Assembly: GCF_052857255.1 (NCBI RefSeq)
Contig: NC_135505.1
Coordinates: 133,231,967-133,295,966, forward strand
Direction: 5' to 3'
DNA: 64,000 nt
From: Amblyomma americanum
Lineage: Eukaryota > Arthropoda > Arachnida > Ixodida > Ixodidae
The notes beneath the pieces are model-generated. The model was not told the DNA's origin and did not search any database. It worked only from the letters and a program-made list of their open reading frames with translations. Shown here one piece after another: positions 41,953-53,600 of this stretch. Position numbers and translations under genes: made by a program. Numbering within the stretch: the stretch's first letter is position 1; each line of letters opens with the position of its first letter.

Positions 41953-42270
41953 AATAATAATAATAATTGGTTTCTTGGGGAAAGGAAATGGCGCAGTATC
42001 TGTCTCATATATCGTTAGACACCTGAACCACGTCATACGGGAAGGGATAAAGGAAGGAGTGAAAGAAGAAGGAAGAAAGAGGTGGCTTAGTAGAAGGCTC
42101 CGGAATAATTTAGACCACCTGGGGACCTTTAACGTGCGCTGACATCGCACAGCACACGGGCGCTCTTTGCATTTCGCCACCATCGAAACGCGGCTGCCGC
42201 AATTGGGTTCGAACCCCGGTACTCCGGATCAGTAGCCGACCACTATAACCACTGAGCCACCGCGGCGGGT
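41953..42270 (-). mobile_element. Ruka-like SINE (long-body), minus strand
   Basis: Full copy with box B GGGTTCGAACCCCGGT on the opposite strand, and a (TTA)n-like tail at 41953. Confidence 0.92.
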
Positions 42271-42363
42271 AACAAACTGATCACTCCTTCGTTTTGCGTC
42301 CTCTGTAGCATCCATCTGCTGACTATAGTGAAGGAACATGGTGGTTTGGGTTAGTTGGTTGCT

Positions 42364-42483
42364 ATTCATAATGCAGGCAAGTTTCGCAGCATGTATAAAA
42401 CGCACCCAGAAGGCAAGTCTTCTTTGTTCCTTGTCTTCTGTGTGCGTTTTATTCATGCTGCGAAACTTGTCTGCATTATGTAT
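42364..42483. repeat. Fold-back inverted repeat, about 50-bp arms
   Basis: TTCATAATGCAGGCAAGTTT at 42364 pairs with AAACTTGTCTGCATTATG near 42463-42480. CAGCATGTATAAAACGCAC pairs with GTGCGTTTTATTCATGCTG. Roughly 90% arm identity, short loop. Confidence 0.88.
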
Positions 42484-43282
42484 AGTGAAGGACTTTGAAA
42501 TCACACAATAAAAAGTTAGATTCCTACTTTTTGAGATGTACGTTAGAAGGAAGCGTGACCTTTTGGAGCTGATGAAAATGGTCAGTCTGTGGAAAATGAA
42601 CGTGATGGATCGACATACTGAGGCGCCGCGTTCGACCGTGTCTCCCGGGAGCAGTGCGCTTTGTTACGTGCGCATGTCCTCCGGAATTTTGTCGTGCGTG
42701 CTAGCATAAGAGTGACGTGGGTTCTAGCGAGGGGCTAGTTCTCTAACAGATGAGCTCATTTTACAAAGCAGTACATTTTGATGCAACAAAGAGAAAACTT
42801 GCAGTCCTGTACGCGTGGACGCGACTATACTGCACCAAATGGAAGCGTGCCTCCTCTCTTCGTAACGTCCTACCCGTCGCAGCGTTTGTAGAAGCGAGTG
42901 AGTTGAGAGAGGCAGAGGACTTCGCGAGACAACCCAACCTCCAGATCTTATGACCGCTTCCTCATCTGACGCGTGGCTTTCAGTAAAGGCCAGTAACTAC
43001 CGAGACAGTCAAGGCCATCTAATGGGCCTATACGGTCCGAGGCCTACATGGTCTGCACATAACCTACTGACCACCACTAAACTCTTTCATTCAATAAATT
43101 TATTTTCATTCACTCGCGAGACACTTCCACGCCTTTCCTTTCCTCATACATAAACTCTTCCCCCGCGCAGGGCTAAGCGTGATCCGATCAAGCTCGAATG
43201 TGGTCGAGAGCTACAGCGCCTTTGCTCTCCTTATAGCCTTCCACCCCCCCCCCCCCTCTGAATGTGGACGGCCAGAGGATCC
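42484..43282. other. Intergenic, nothing recognised
   Basis: Contains a 67-residue ORF pair near 42750-43150 without family features, and a C homopolymer near 43241-43256. Confidence 0.35.
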
Positions 43283-43437
43283 ACCATGGTGGCTCAGTGG
43301 TTAGGTTGCTCGGCTTCTGATCCGAAGTTCTCGGGTTCGAACCCGACCGCGGCGACCGCGTATCGATGCAGGCGAAAGGCAAAGGGCGCCCGTGTGCTGT
43401 GCAATGTCAGTGCAGGTTAAAGATTCCCGTGTGGATA
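43283..43437 (+). mobile_element. Ruka-like SINE 5' part
   Basis: Head ATGGTGGCTCAGTGGTTAGG and box B GGTTCGAACCCGACC, ending in the body at AGATTCCCGTGTGG where another element begins. Confidence 0.88.
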
Positions 43438-43587
43438 GGATAGGATGAACTTTATTTGCTCTAATTACAAGCTCATTCAGTGGTCCGACAGAGTTCTTCC
43501 ATTTTCGTGATGGTGATATCTTCTGTCTGGCAGGGTTGGTGCCCCTATTCCAGGGCTCCACTGAGGGTGGCTGCTCGTCGGGCATGC
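43434..43587 (-). mobile_element. LINE 3' end fragment between two SINE pieces
   Basis: On the minus strand it ends AATAAAGTTCATCCTATCC with a repeated CCTAT tail, typical of a target-primed retroelement end. Class uncertain, probably I-clade. Confidence 0.45.
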
Positions 43588-43798
43588 TGTTTCGATGCAG
43601 GCGTAAAGGAAAAGGCGCGGGTGCGCTGTGCGACATCAGTGCGGGTTAGATTCCCAGGTGGCCGAAACTATTCCGGATCCTTCCACTACGGTACTCTTTC
43701 TCTCTTTCTTCTCTCAGTTCCTCCTTTCTGCCTACCCTTACGGCGTGGTTGAGGTGTCCACCGAGGAGTTAGAGAGCTACTGCGCCATTTATTTTCCT
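43588..43798 (+). mobile_element. Ruka-like SINE 3' part
   Basis: Begins in the SINE body (GATGCAGGCGTAAAGG) and runs to CTTACGGCGTGGTTGAGG and the tail. It overlaps in content with the piece at 43283, so it is a second copy rather than its continuation. Confidence 0.82.
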
Positions 43799-43839
43799 AA
43801 AAAACACTACTGTAGAGTTCTTTCGATGATGTGCTCTTG

Positions 43840-44080
43840 CGGGAGTTCTAGAAGTCTCTCATACTGTCAAAATTTTTTTAACTTTTTAAACAACTCATTC
43901 TTATCACTCGTAGAGGCAGTTGAAGACGTCGTCACACATGGGCTGCCGGTGAACAGCAGCATAGACTTCATTGATATTAAGTTAAAAATCGTAAAAAAGA
44001 ACCCACGTTCTCGATCTACCATCCCAGAGACATGTCCAGAGTAATCCCATTCCAGAGAAATGTCTTTCACTGTATTCTTG
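43840..44080 (+). pseudogene. Possible Penelope RT-side fragment
   Basis: Reads SLVEAVEDVVTHGLPVNSSI then DFIDIKLKI and NPRSRSTIPE. This resembles the ELPVNxxLRFLDMEL...PRSRKSLLP block of the Penelope element at 30600-31910. Short and weak. Confidence 0.35.
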
Positions 44081-45194
44081 CATGCGCATTCTAAGCAGAG
44101 TTATGACAACGCTGGAAAAAATAAGAATTTCAGGGAAAAAAGCAAACGGTTTTTGTTTTTCTTTTACGGAGTGATGGAAAACAGAAAAAAGCAAACAAGG
44201 CCTAGAGGGCCTGTAAATGAGGTATTGAACATTATTCCAGTGGAAATTTGACTTGCGATGAACGGCTGAGCAAAAGAAAACTGAGAACTTCAAAAAAAAG
44301 CGCTTCATTTATCATTACGTTCCAGTTCTAAAATATTTTGGGGGTTGAGTCATTATGATCATGCATACATTTCATTTGGTAAGGAAGGACCAAACGACGA
44401 ATGTTGCGCATTTCTGTTATACCTCAGAATGCAGTTATATGGAGTGAAAATCTGAAAAACTGCCTTTTTTTAGTGAGTTGCTATTTCTTTGCTACCACAT
44501 ATGTATGCCTAAAAAATCCCCCCCCCCCCCAAACACAAAAAAAATAAGCTATAGTCCTTCGTGGTCTTGTTAACATTACAGTACTTATTATTCCTCATTT
44601 CTGAAAATAAATTCATGGCCGCAAAGTAATGATAAAGAAACGATGTGCGATTATATCAGAATAATCTCCAACACTGCAACGTCTGCAGAGCTCTTTACAT
44701 TTTTATCATTTTTTTGCATTGCTTGCTTTATCTCCCAGTCGTATTTTACCGCCGAGAGTTACCCGTTGAGCGGCAGCAATTGACGGCAGCGAGCGTTCGA
44801 AGCTCGAAGTCTTGAAGCCAGTATCGGCTCTTAGCAACAAAGCTCTTCCACGGTCTTTTCTGCAAGCACCTCACCGAGCATCTTCTGGCCCTCTGGTGCA
44901 ATTTGCCCAGTAGACGTTTATAAAAGGTTCACTGAACGGCTCATTTGTCAGCTTCCTTTTTTTTTTCTTGGCGCGGTCAGCTTACAAAGCCGTCCTCCTG
45001 GATCTCACAGCATCACTAGATATCACTTTAGAAGGGCTCCTTGAAACGCCGTCGTGTAAAGAGCTGCCAGATGACCCTCCTGTGGCCACTTCTGGCACCT
45101 TTCAGTGCAGCTCCGCACATACCTTCTTTTCATCACCACGATTGTGAGTGCAGACAGAGGTATCCACCAATCGATACCACACGTCATCAAGTGG
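44081..45194. other. Intergenic, nothing recognised
   Basis: AT-rich with a C homopolymer near 44518-44530. No gene. Confidence 0.35.
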
Positions 45195-45905
45195 CGGGAG
45201 GAGGAGGAAAAACATTTTATTAAGTGCATAAATACTGAGTGGGTTCAGTAGGAGAACCCATTGGTCGCCATCGTAATTCTGCTCCTCTCTACCAACGTCT
45301 TCTGGTAGAGGGGACTGTGGCTATGAAGGGTTGCCTCCCAGCCCTGTACGTCGGATCGGGACTGCTGCCCAAGTCAGGGTTTTCTTGACATTCCCAAGCT
45401 GTGTGAAAGAGTGCGCCAACTGCTCCACAGAAGCGGAAGGGCGAATTGTATGCGTCTGGGTACTATTTACTCATTAAGTAGGGATTGGGCAACTGCGCAA
45501 AAGAGTTTGTAGTGCTCCACAAAAGCGGCAGTACGAATTGTATGCGTCTGGATACTATTTACGCATTAAGTAGGGATTGGGCAGAGCATTAGTTTGCAGT
45601 CGCCTGATTATGTGTCCTTCAAATAGGCTAAGGATTTTGTGAGGGAGACAATATTTCCTTCTTATGATCTTATAGTACTCCGTAATTTCTGCGTAGCTTA
45701 GTAAGGTTGAGGGGTTGTCAATGCTGTCAGAGAGAGGCTGTGTGCCAGATGCTCGAAGGAGGAGAGCTCGAGCAGCTGCGTTGGTCGCCTCATTGCCCGT
45801 CGTTGAGAGGTGCCATGGCGTCCAGAAGATCCGGACATTCGACATTGCAAAGGCACAGTGCCTGGCAATAGCGCATTGTATGAGAACAACAATCCATGAA
45901 TAAGT
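45195..45905 (-). pseudogene. I-clade LINE 3' fragment with RNase H remnant
   Basis: Minus strand reads FWTPWHLSTTGNEATNAAAR, the end of an RNase H domain. It is followed by a degenerate C-terminal region, then AATAAAATG and a (TCC)n tail at 45195-45212. 5' truncated. Confidence 0.78.
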
Positions 45906-46198
45906 GTTTTTCCGTGTCAAACTCTCGGCGTATGTGGAAATAACTTATCTGAATATTCTTGTTTCTAATGCCTTCCCAATGTTTCCAATACTTCTGATAA
46001 AAAAAAACGTTTTTTTCCTTAGTTTTATCCCCTACTCAAAATTTCCGGAAATTTTACTGCTGTAATTCCGCGCGTATCAAACAAAACACGCAGCTTATAA
46101 TCCCCATGTGACTGAAGAAGACCAGTCTTTGCAAACAAAAAGGTTGCAGGACGCAGATTATCCACTGAGCATGCTGGCATAAGTAGCTGAATGATTGG

Positions 46199-46746
46199 TT
46201 AAACGAGAAAAAAGCGTAATCCCAGTTGTTTCAGTAATAGGTATAAAAGACTAAAGAAATAAGGAAGATGGCAGTCATACCTAATAAGCACGGGCGTTCG
46301 CATAACCTTAGAAAAATTGGAAATAAGGTTGAAGTAAATGTTCTGCTTTCTGACTCGAGTAAGTTGAGCGTGCTTGTTCAGTCGAAGCATTGCAGAAAGC
46401 GTGAGGAAGACCGATTGCAAAATCTGGCACCAGAAGCCATTTGTAAAACCAAATGAACGGGTCGTCTATATAATGGCTTTGACCCTTGGCACATGTTATA
46501 TTGGACAAGCAAGGAGATACTTAATCGAAAGGTCGAGTGAGCATGACTACAATGTGGACAAAAATAAATCATAGCTCTTGAATCGTTATTGTCTTAAGTG
46601 TAAGACTGTCTTCCATTCTGTCTTTTTACCGACGTCATGGGCTTTTCAAGAGCTAATGAAAAAGTACGAAGAGAAATTGTTAAAGCAATTGAAATAACGC
46701 GATATGGGGATGATTGCGTTCCTTCAATTCGGCTAGAGAAATAAAG
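46199..46746 (+). pseudogene. Penelope-like element C-terminal relic, plus strand
   Basis: Reads KHGRSHNLRKIGNKVEVNV, then after a frame change NERVVYIMALTLGTCYIGQA (GIY-YIG; Arg-ligand region RYLIERSSEH), and KAIEITRYGDDC before a stop. Several frame changes. Confidence 0.7.
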
Positions 46747-46965
46747 AGTGCTTTTTCTTTCATCATGGTCAGGGGGTGCGCGATAAGAAGCGAAGAGGGA
46801 AAAATAATCGTTCGTCAACTGTTTGGTAGAAGGCTTTGAAGCATATGCAAGTGAACGTCAAAAGTATAAATACCGTTTCCTGCTATGAACAAAAATTAGG
46901 GGGACACCTAAGCTCCCCATTAAGGGTTTGACGCGACATAGTTAATGGTTATTCCCTACTTACTT
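46747..46965. other. Intergenic spacer
   Basis: No feature recognised between the Penelope relic and the RTE end. Confidence 0.35.
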
Positions 46966-47225
46966 AATTAGTCAGCATCACCATCAGATTGACTAGGCCC
47001 ACAGCAGGGCAAAGGCCTCTCCCATGTCTCTCCAATTAACCCCGTCCTTTGCCAGCTGCGCCCACCTAACTTTCTGCTGCCCCCTGCTACGCTTGCCTTC
47101 TCTTGGAATGCACTCCGTTACCCTTAAGGACCAGCGGTTATCTTACCTTCGCATTACATGCCCTGCCCAAGCTCATCTCTCGTCTTGATTTCGACTAGGA
47201 TGTCATTACCCGCATTAGAGTGTGT
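46966..47225 (-). mobile_element. RTE-type LINE 3' end fragment, minus strand
   Basis: Same end as 5258-5590 and 38797: GGCAAAGGCCTCTCCCATG, CTCTTGGAATGCACTCCGTT and CATGCCCTGCCCAAGC. A CATCACCATCA tail lies at its left edge. Confidence 0.82.
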
Positions 47226-47739
47226 TAACTAGTACCTCTTTCTAATTATACACACTCATTACCACAGATGTGTAGACATACTAGACCACGTGATACACAA
47301 CAAGACACGCAAGGTCTCCCTTTAATCAGGTCTAATGAACGTGTCTCAATGGCTAGGGGTACCGTGTCTGACTGGTATTCTAAGGGTCATGGGTTTGGGT
47401 CCCAACTAATTACCCGAATTTTCTTTTCAGATAAATTAATTCAATTTATATCTTCACACGTCATAAGAGAACTTGAATCATACTACAACCCCATAATCAC
47501 AATTTAGCTAAAGTTTTACCCATTTTCAGCCCAAAGCTCAACGTGCAAATCATGACCATCACGACCAATCGGGTTTTTCTCGACCCTCCAACGCTAACGA
47601 CTACCGCGGTTTCTGTGCTGAATGGGAGCTTAATGTAATCTCAAAATAATTTCGAAGTACACCCACTCTGTGTCCGTCATTGTGTGTCTTCATCTCTTGA
47701 GCGCTTTAGCAATCCCATAATGCGCAAGCAACTTGCGTA

Positions 47740-49985
47740 AACACTGCCATGTCTGATCTGCACTCATGTTATCTCGTGCGGCGACTTTAATCTACCCATG
47801 ATAAATTGTGACGAACTCTGCGTTCGGCCTTCCTGTCAACACTATGAACAATTTCTTGATGTTGCTTTTTCTTTTAACCTAGAACAGGTTGCAGAAATGG
47901 CAACACGAGTTACTTCGGGCTCAGGATTTCTCCTCGATCTTGTTTTTACCTATGCAGCACACAGTGAAATTAAAGCTTGTTGTGGAATTTTTATCAGTAT
48001 ATCCGACCATGAATTAGTTCGCATTCGTGATACGGTATCAATACACAGAGTCGTCGGACTTTGAGCGCTGCCCATGAAAGTGTACCCGAATTCTTGGAAC
48101 AAGACTTTGACACTTTTCTTTATAAATACAAGCAGGGTGTTCTTCAACCTGTAATAAATGACTTATGGGTGCATTTTGAACACTGAGGGCACGAATAAAT
48201 TCATAGATGCGTTCTAAGAAAGCGAAATAAATTTGTTCGTCACAGCCCTTGCATCACTCGTGACATGCTGTGACTAAAGTTCTGCTTAAATCGCCTGTCA
48301 CGCTCTCATTCCTGTGTCGGTCGTTGTTTGCTAGAGACAATGCGTGTCGAACTCAGTACAAAATAAAATAATCCAGGTAACATTTTTTTCAATGTTAAGC
48401 TGCACCACTCTTTTGCCTATGTAACGATGGGTAGGCCCCGTCGATATCTTTGTTCCTCAGAAAAAAAATAGTGTTTTTCAAAAGTGACTTAGGTGCTCAT
48501 TTCCCCTCGCATGTAACACAAAAAGAAGTCCGGACAGACTGAGACTAATGATAGCCAGAATATTGCGGTAGCTTTCCAGAATATTTTTATTCGGTGTTTT
48601 TACACAGTGATAACCACAGCCCAGAATTTTCAGGCTCTATAGCTACATGCTTCTGAACCTCTTCATGATGGAACAATGCATGCATTCGTCCCTATTAACA
48701 AAGACAAATAAATACTCGGTTCCTGACGATATACAAAATAACTTTAATTTTAGATACGCGGAGTGATACACACAATATTCGTTTATAATATCTAACGAAA
48801 TTCTGAAGCCAGGTACGCTTCCTATTGATTTGAAAGCGGTCAAGGCAATTCCTGTTCATAAGTGCTGAGATGCACTTCATGTCATTAATTTCATACCTGT
48901 TTCGGTTCTGTTTACCGCCAGTAAAATGATAAAGCACTTGATTTATTAGCACCTACGTTGATGATGATGGGTTTTTATGCGCAAGGACATCTGTGGCCAA
49001 AGAGCGCCATGGCACAATGTATTTTTCTTCTACTCAAGGTGGGGTCAGAGACCCATTTTCCAAGCATTTCACCCTAAATAACCCGAGCACCAGACCAGGG
49101 GAAAGCTTGTACCCATTGTATCAACGGTGGGTATCCAGCGGCACTGGGGATCGAACCCCGCACCTTCCGCATGTGAGGGGGAATGCGCGCCTATGTTAAT
49201 TTTGAAAAACAATATTTTTTTTCTGAAAAACACAGGTGTCGACGGGGCCTGTCCATAGTTGCTACACTACACACGAGCATTTAAGTCCTGGCAGTGCTGG
49301 ACAGGGGCGGGCAAATCTATATACTGCGTCTAGATTTTGAGAAAGCGTTTGATTGGGTTTGCAATATAAGAGCAAAACTTAAACTGCAAAGTGTGCTGAA
49401 AATGAACAAATTATCCGCTGGTTTGATTCTCTTTTGTCTAGTCGAAAACAGTGCGTCTGTATAAGAAACTTGACTTCTTCACCTGCTCCCGTACATCCAG
49501 GAATGCTGCAAGGTTCGGTTCTTGCATATCTTTTTTTTTATCTACATAAGTGCCTCGTCTTTTCACTACCCGGTAAGATGTCGTTATTGATTTATTTATT
49601 TTTGCTAAGGATTGCATTGTCCATGAATTATACAATCACTGCATGGTCAGACTGTTCTAAAAGATAACCTTCCTGAAGTTAATAATTCTGTAAGTTTTGG
49701 CGTGAGCCTAAATGCCTCAAAATGCAGATAGATGACGACAACAGGGATAAAAGGAATAGTTTGTGCATACACAATCAGTACTGCAGAAATTAAGCGCGTT
49801 GACAAATTCAAATGTGTGGGTGTAGTAGTTGACTCCAAGTTAACCTGGAGTGCTCAAGTTGAACATGTCGTTTCGGCGTCACTACGGAAACTATAATTAC
49901 TTAATCGTCGCCTGAAGCATTCTACTAGTACGACTAAACTTGTAGCTCGCACAACGCTTATTAGGAAACTTTGTTTTCCTTAATT
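47740..49985 (+). pseudogene. CR1/Jockey-type LINE relic with endonuclease and RT
   Basis: Broken plus-strand frames give, in order: endonuclease SCGDFNLPMINCDELCV, FLLDLVFTYAAH and ISISDHELVR; RT entry PGTLPIDLKAVKAIPVHKC; DFEKAFDWV; SPAPVHPGMLQGSVLAYLFF (usual form VPQGSVLGPLLF); and LNASKCR followed by VDKFKCVGVVVDSKLTWSAQ. Many stops and frameshifts. A type 2 SINE interrupts it at 48958-49196. Confidence 0.75.
48958..49196 (-). mobile_element. Second SINE family (type 2), minus strand, inside the CR1-like LINE
   Basis: Minus strand reads head CTTGCATGCGG-type sequence (here CACATGCGGAAGGTGCGG), box B GGTTCGATCCCCAGTGCC, then AAGCTTTCCCCTGGTCTGG. Matches 14860-15045. Confidence 0.75.
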
Positions 49986-50499
49986 TATTCTCAAGCCTCA
50001 TCGTTAACATTCAAACTTCCATTTGCGGGTGAGTAGTGGCAGGATGCAACTATTATACTAGTGAACTATAATTACGCAACTATTATTAAACTATTATAAA
50101 TACTATAGAGGACGCTAGCTGTAGCGAGTCAATCCACGATTGGCGTCGAGAAGTGTAGCACGGGTGGCCCAACTATGGTGCTAGACGTCAACGAAGGCTC
50201 CAAGATCGGCTACTGTACATTATAATCTCGGACGCACACAGGCACCATTGCGAAGCGTCTTCTATCTCCGCTCTGAAGTCTTTCATTAGCGCACCACAGC
50301 CATTTATAGTTGAGCCTGAAAGGAAAACATAGCCCCGACAAGCCGACTCAACCTGCGCTTGGAGAGTTTCTCTGCCCAGCCTCTATTATGATGCATGGAA
50401 TATACCCAGGCAAGTATTTCTGGGAAAGTGGCCATGACGTGCTTTTGACGTAGAAAAAAAGACTTCTGGTAAATGATTGAGCAAAAGACTTTTCGTGCT
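49986..50499. other. Downstream of gene C; nothing recognised
   Basis: No coding or repeat feature named here. Confidence 0.35.
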
Positions 50500-50505
50500 T
50501 TTATT
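50500..50505 (-). promoter_or_regulatory. Polyadenylation signal of gene C
   Basis: AATAAA on the minus strand about 34 nt after the gene C stop, predicting a very short 3' UTR. Confidence 0.5.
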
Positions 50506-50538
50506 TTCTGTTGAAGAAGAAAGCAGCCGTTGGAAGAT

Positions 50539-50619
50539 TCAACGCACCCGATGCCGCCTTATGTCACGATATATCTGCTTCACGTTAGGCCGCGTGGTGC
50601 ACCTGCCTAAGTAGCAAAC
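50539..50619 (-). CDS. Gene C terminal exon with stop
   Basis: Acceptor tcattccag, phase 0, 27 codons including TGA. Encodes VCYLGRCTTRPNVKQIYRD then a basic end (RRHRVR). Confidence 0.88.
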   Translation of the reverse strand, partial: VCYLGRCTTRPNVKQIYRDIRRHRVR

Positions 50620-53600
50620 CTGGAATGAAAGATGAATAATCAGGTGTCGCGCAGGTAATACCACCGTTCTATTTGGCGCTGCATTACGTGCAGTTAGGGG
50701 CAAGCGTTTCTAGTTCCTTTGGCTGCCACCCCGTGGCGCCTCCTGTTGAATGTTCAGAAATCTCCCGCTTACATAATTCATGACGTCAGAAAGAGAATGG
50801 CTGAGTGCTTGCAGAACAGCACGTTATAGGCCACTAAGCTTATTCACACTGGCTGGGTGCTGTCCCGAATTCCCGGTCACGTGACAAGTATTCGTAAGTG
50901 CAACATTATTAAACACAAGAAAACTAGAGTAGTTCCTGACAGTCTTCTTTAAATTTACTTTCTTACATTCACTACAATTTAAGATAAAATGTGGCGTCCA
51001 CATTCCTGGACAAAAATTTATAATATTAGAAAACTGTAAGGTATTGTTATGAAAACATTGAAGGTAGCAGTACATTCTTTCGAAAATCTTCCTTTTAAAG
51101 CTTTTCTATCACTTGCATTGAGCAGTTAAGACTGCCTTAGAAAAATGATTGGGAACGCTTTTGACGATAGCAAAAGCGTAAATAGAAAAAAATGCAAGCC
51201 TGTCGACGGGAATCTGCGGATATATTGCTTGCTATAGTGAAACCAAACAATATATGATAAAACTGCGTTTATAAATTCTTTCCCGCTCAAAAATGCTTTT
51301 GTCCAGAATTGTTAGGTATAGACAAGTCCATAAAACCAGCGGCTAGGTCACAACGCGTCAGAAAACAGATTGCTCGTGGTATTCTAGTGAGACCCCTGAA
51401 GTTCCTCGCGTTGTGATTAATAAGTAAATAAATCCTTTTTCTCTCTTTTTGCAATTTTTTCTTCATTTTAATTTAATTAATTTTTAAATATTTTATTTAT
51501 TGTATTTAATTTTTTGTTTAGTTGTTATTTTTGACTTCTTAATATTTTAATTTGTCTTGTTTTTAACTATTACTGATTACCAATTCCTGACTGCCTAATT
51601 ACTAATCACCCACCACTTAGTAACTGCCAACAGTATATGGGTTATAGCCATTATGAAATTGATGACGTCATAGTGTGACAGATTTCGGGGACGGACGGAC
51701 GGACAACGATGAGCCATTAAAGGCTTTCGACTTAAGTTTGGAGTGCATTCCCAGAGCGATATGTTGGCACTGAGAGCGGCACTCACATTTTGTGGACTGC
51801 AGGAGAATCCGTCGGGTCGACTGAAAATCCACATCATTGAGCTATGCGGCTCATTGCAATACACTTTGCATTTTGGCTGCCCACGGTCCTGTATTGTTAG
51901 AAAGAAAAAACTCCACTAGATCAAGTTACATAATTCAGTAACAGCACAAGAGAGCGAAGGAAAAAACGAACAGCAATCGAGCATTTAGAGGCAACTGCAC
52001 CACTATATGAGACCTCCGCCATATCCAAGGATTCAAATCTATATAAGTGTGAAGTGCACGAAAGATCCTCGGAAGATTAATGAACGCGGTGCGTCGGACA
52101 GCGGAGCGCTGCGCGTGCCAGCCCAGCGTTGCGCGTGTGCGCGTGCGAAGGGTGTGTGCGAGGCGACAAAGAGCGTGGCGAGCCCGAGGAGCGGAAAGCT
52201 GGCGCGTCAGAAAACCGTGGTGTAAAGGAAGACAACGCAGCGGAGATCGGGTCATTCACACGTGGAGGTGGTGGTCGTGGCGAAAAGCCTTTATTTAATG
52301 AAAGAGGTGAGGCTCTTTAAAGAGCCCCGCAATAGGTGGAGTCCTTATTCCGGGACCCCATTGGTCGAAGCCGCCAGCTTAGCCCTCTTGACCAAAGCCT
52401 TTTGGGACTGAAGGTCCGAACAGCCAAGCAGCGCCGCTTACCATTCCTCTCTGGTAGGGTTGGGGTGGGGGGGAGAGCTGAGTTGCGCTGGCAAGCCCAA
52501 ACTATGTGGTAGGTGTCAGCCACCTCCCCACAGTGTTTGCACCTGCCAGCGAACGCGGGATCGAAGTGTTTTAGTACTGCCGGGCACTGCGTTGTGTTCG
52601 TGAATAATCGAAGTAGAACGCGTTCGTTTGCTTTCCCCAGTCCCTTTGCAGGGGCCGGGTAGAGGCGATGCCTATCCTTATAAAAGGATGTGATAGCTTT
52701 GAAGGAGAGTAAGTAGCTACCTTCAGGTTCCAGGTGCTCAGGAGCCAATGGGAACGCCCGGTGAATGAGTGCTCGGGCCGCCGCGTCTGCAGCTTCGTTT
52801 CCTGCAAGGCCCTGATGGCCCGGAGTCCAAACCAGGAAGCGGGGTGTAGGATCGGTATCCCGGCTGCAGTTCCTTAATATTCGTTCAGCTAGAGGAGTTA
52901 TCCAGCCAGCCTCATAACTGCGACATGCCGAACGTGAGTCTGTTATTATGTGTTTGGATTTTGAATCAGAAGCAGCTAGGGCGATGGCAACCTCTTCAGC
53001 TTGTGTTGTGCCTGGGGCTCGAAAGGAAAGCCCATCCACCTGTATTTCTTGATGTATGACCGCGGCCGTGTACCACCCCCCGTGGGTAGGCCCAGCTACA
53101 TCTACGTAAAAGACACCATGTTTGTTGCCATAGTGGTGCGCTAAGGCTTCCGCCCTAGCCTGACGACGACCACTATGATCCTCCTTGTCCATCTTAGTGG
53201 GGAGGGGTCGAACTCTGACGGCGCGTCTTTAGAGTTCGGGCACTCGGACCCGTTCCTGAATGTGAAAATCGTGTTGGATGTGAAGGCGGGCTAGCAAGTG
53301 CCGACCCCACTTCGTTTGGCTAGCTTCGTGTATTGATTTGTGAGATGGGCTTTCTTGAGTTCCTGAAAAGTGTTCACGACTCCCAATGCAAGAAGTCTCG
53401 CATTGGAGGTGGACACAGGAAGGTCAAGTGCCCTCTGCATCATTTTGCGGAGTATTACCTCAACTTTGTCTTCGTCGTGTTTCCGCAAGGGTAGATAAGG
53501 GACCGAATAGAGGATTCGGCTGATTACGAAAGCATGGGCCAGCCGCACGGCATCCCTGCTTCGCAAACCCCCTCTCTTGTTGGAGACGCGACGGACCATA

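Noticed and set aside
42750..43153. Two adjacent 67-residue plus-strand ORFs
   Set aside because: No motif, no splice context and ordinary length for chance ORFs.
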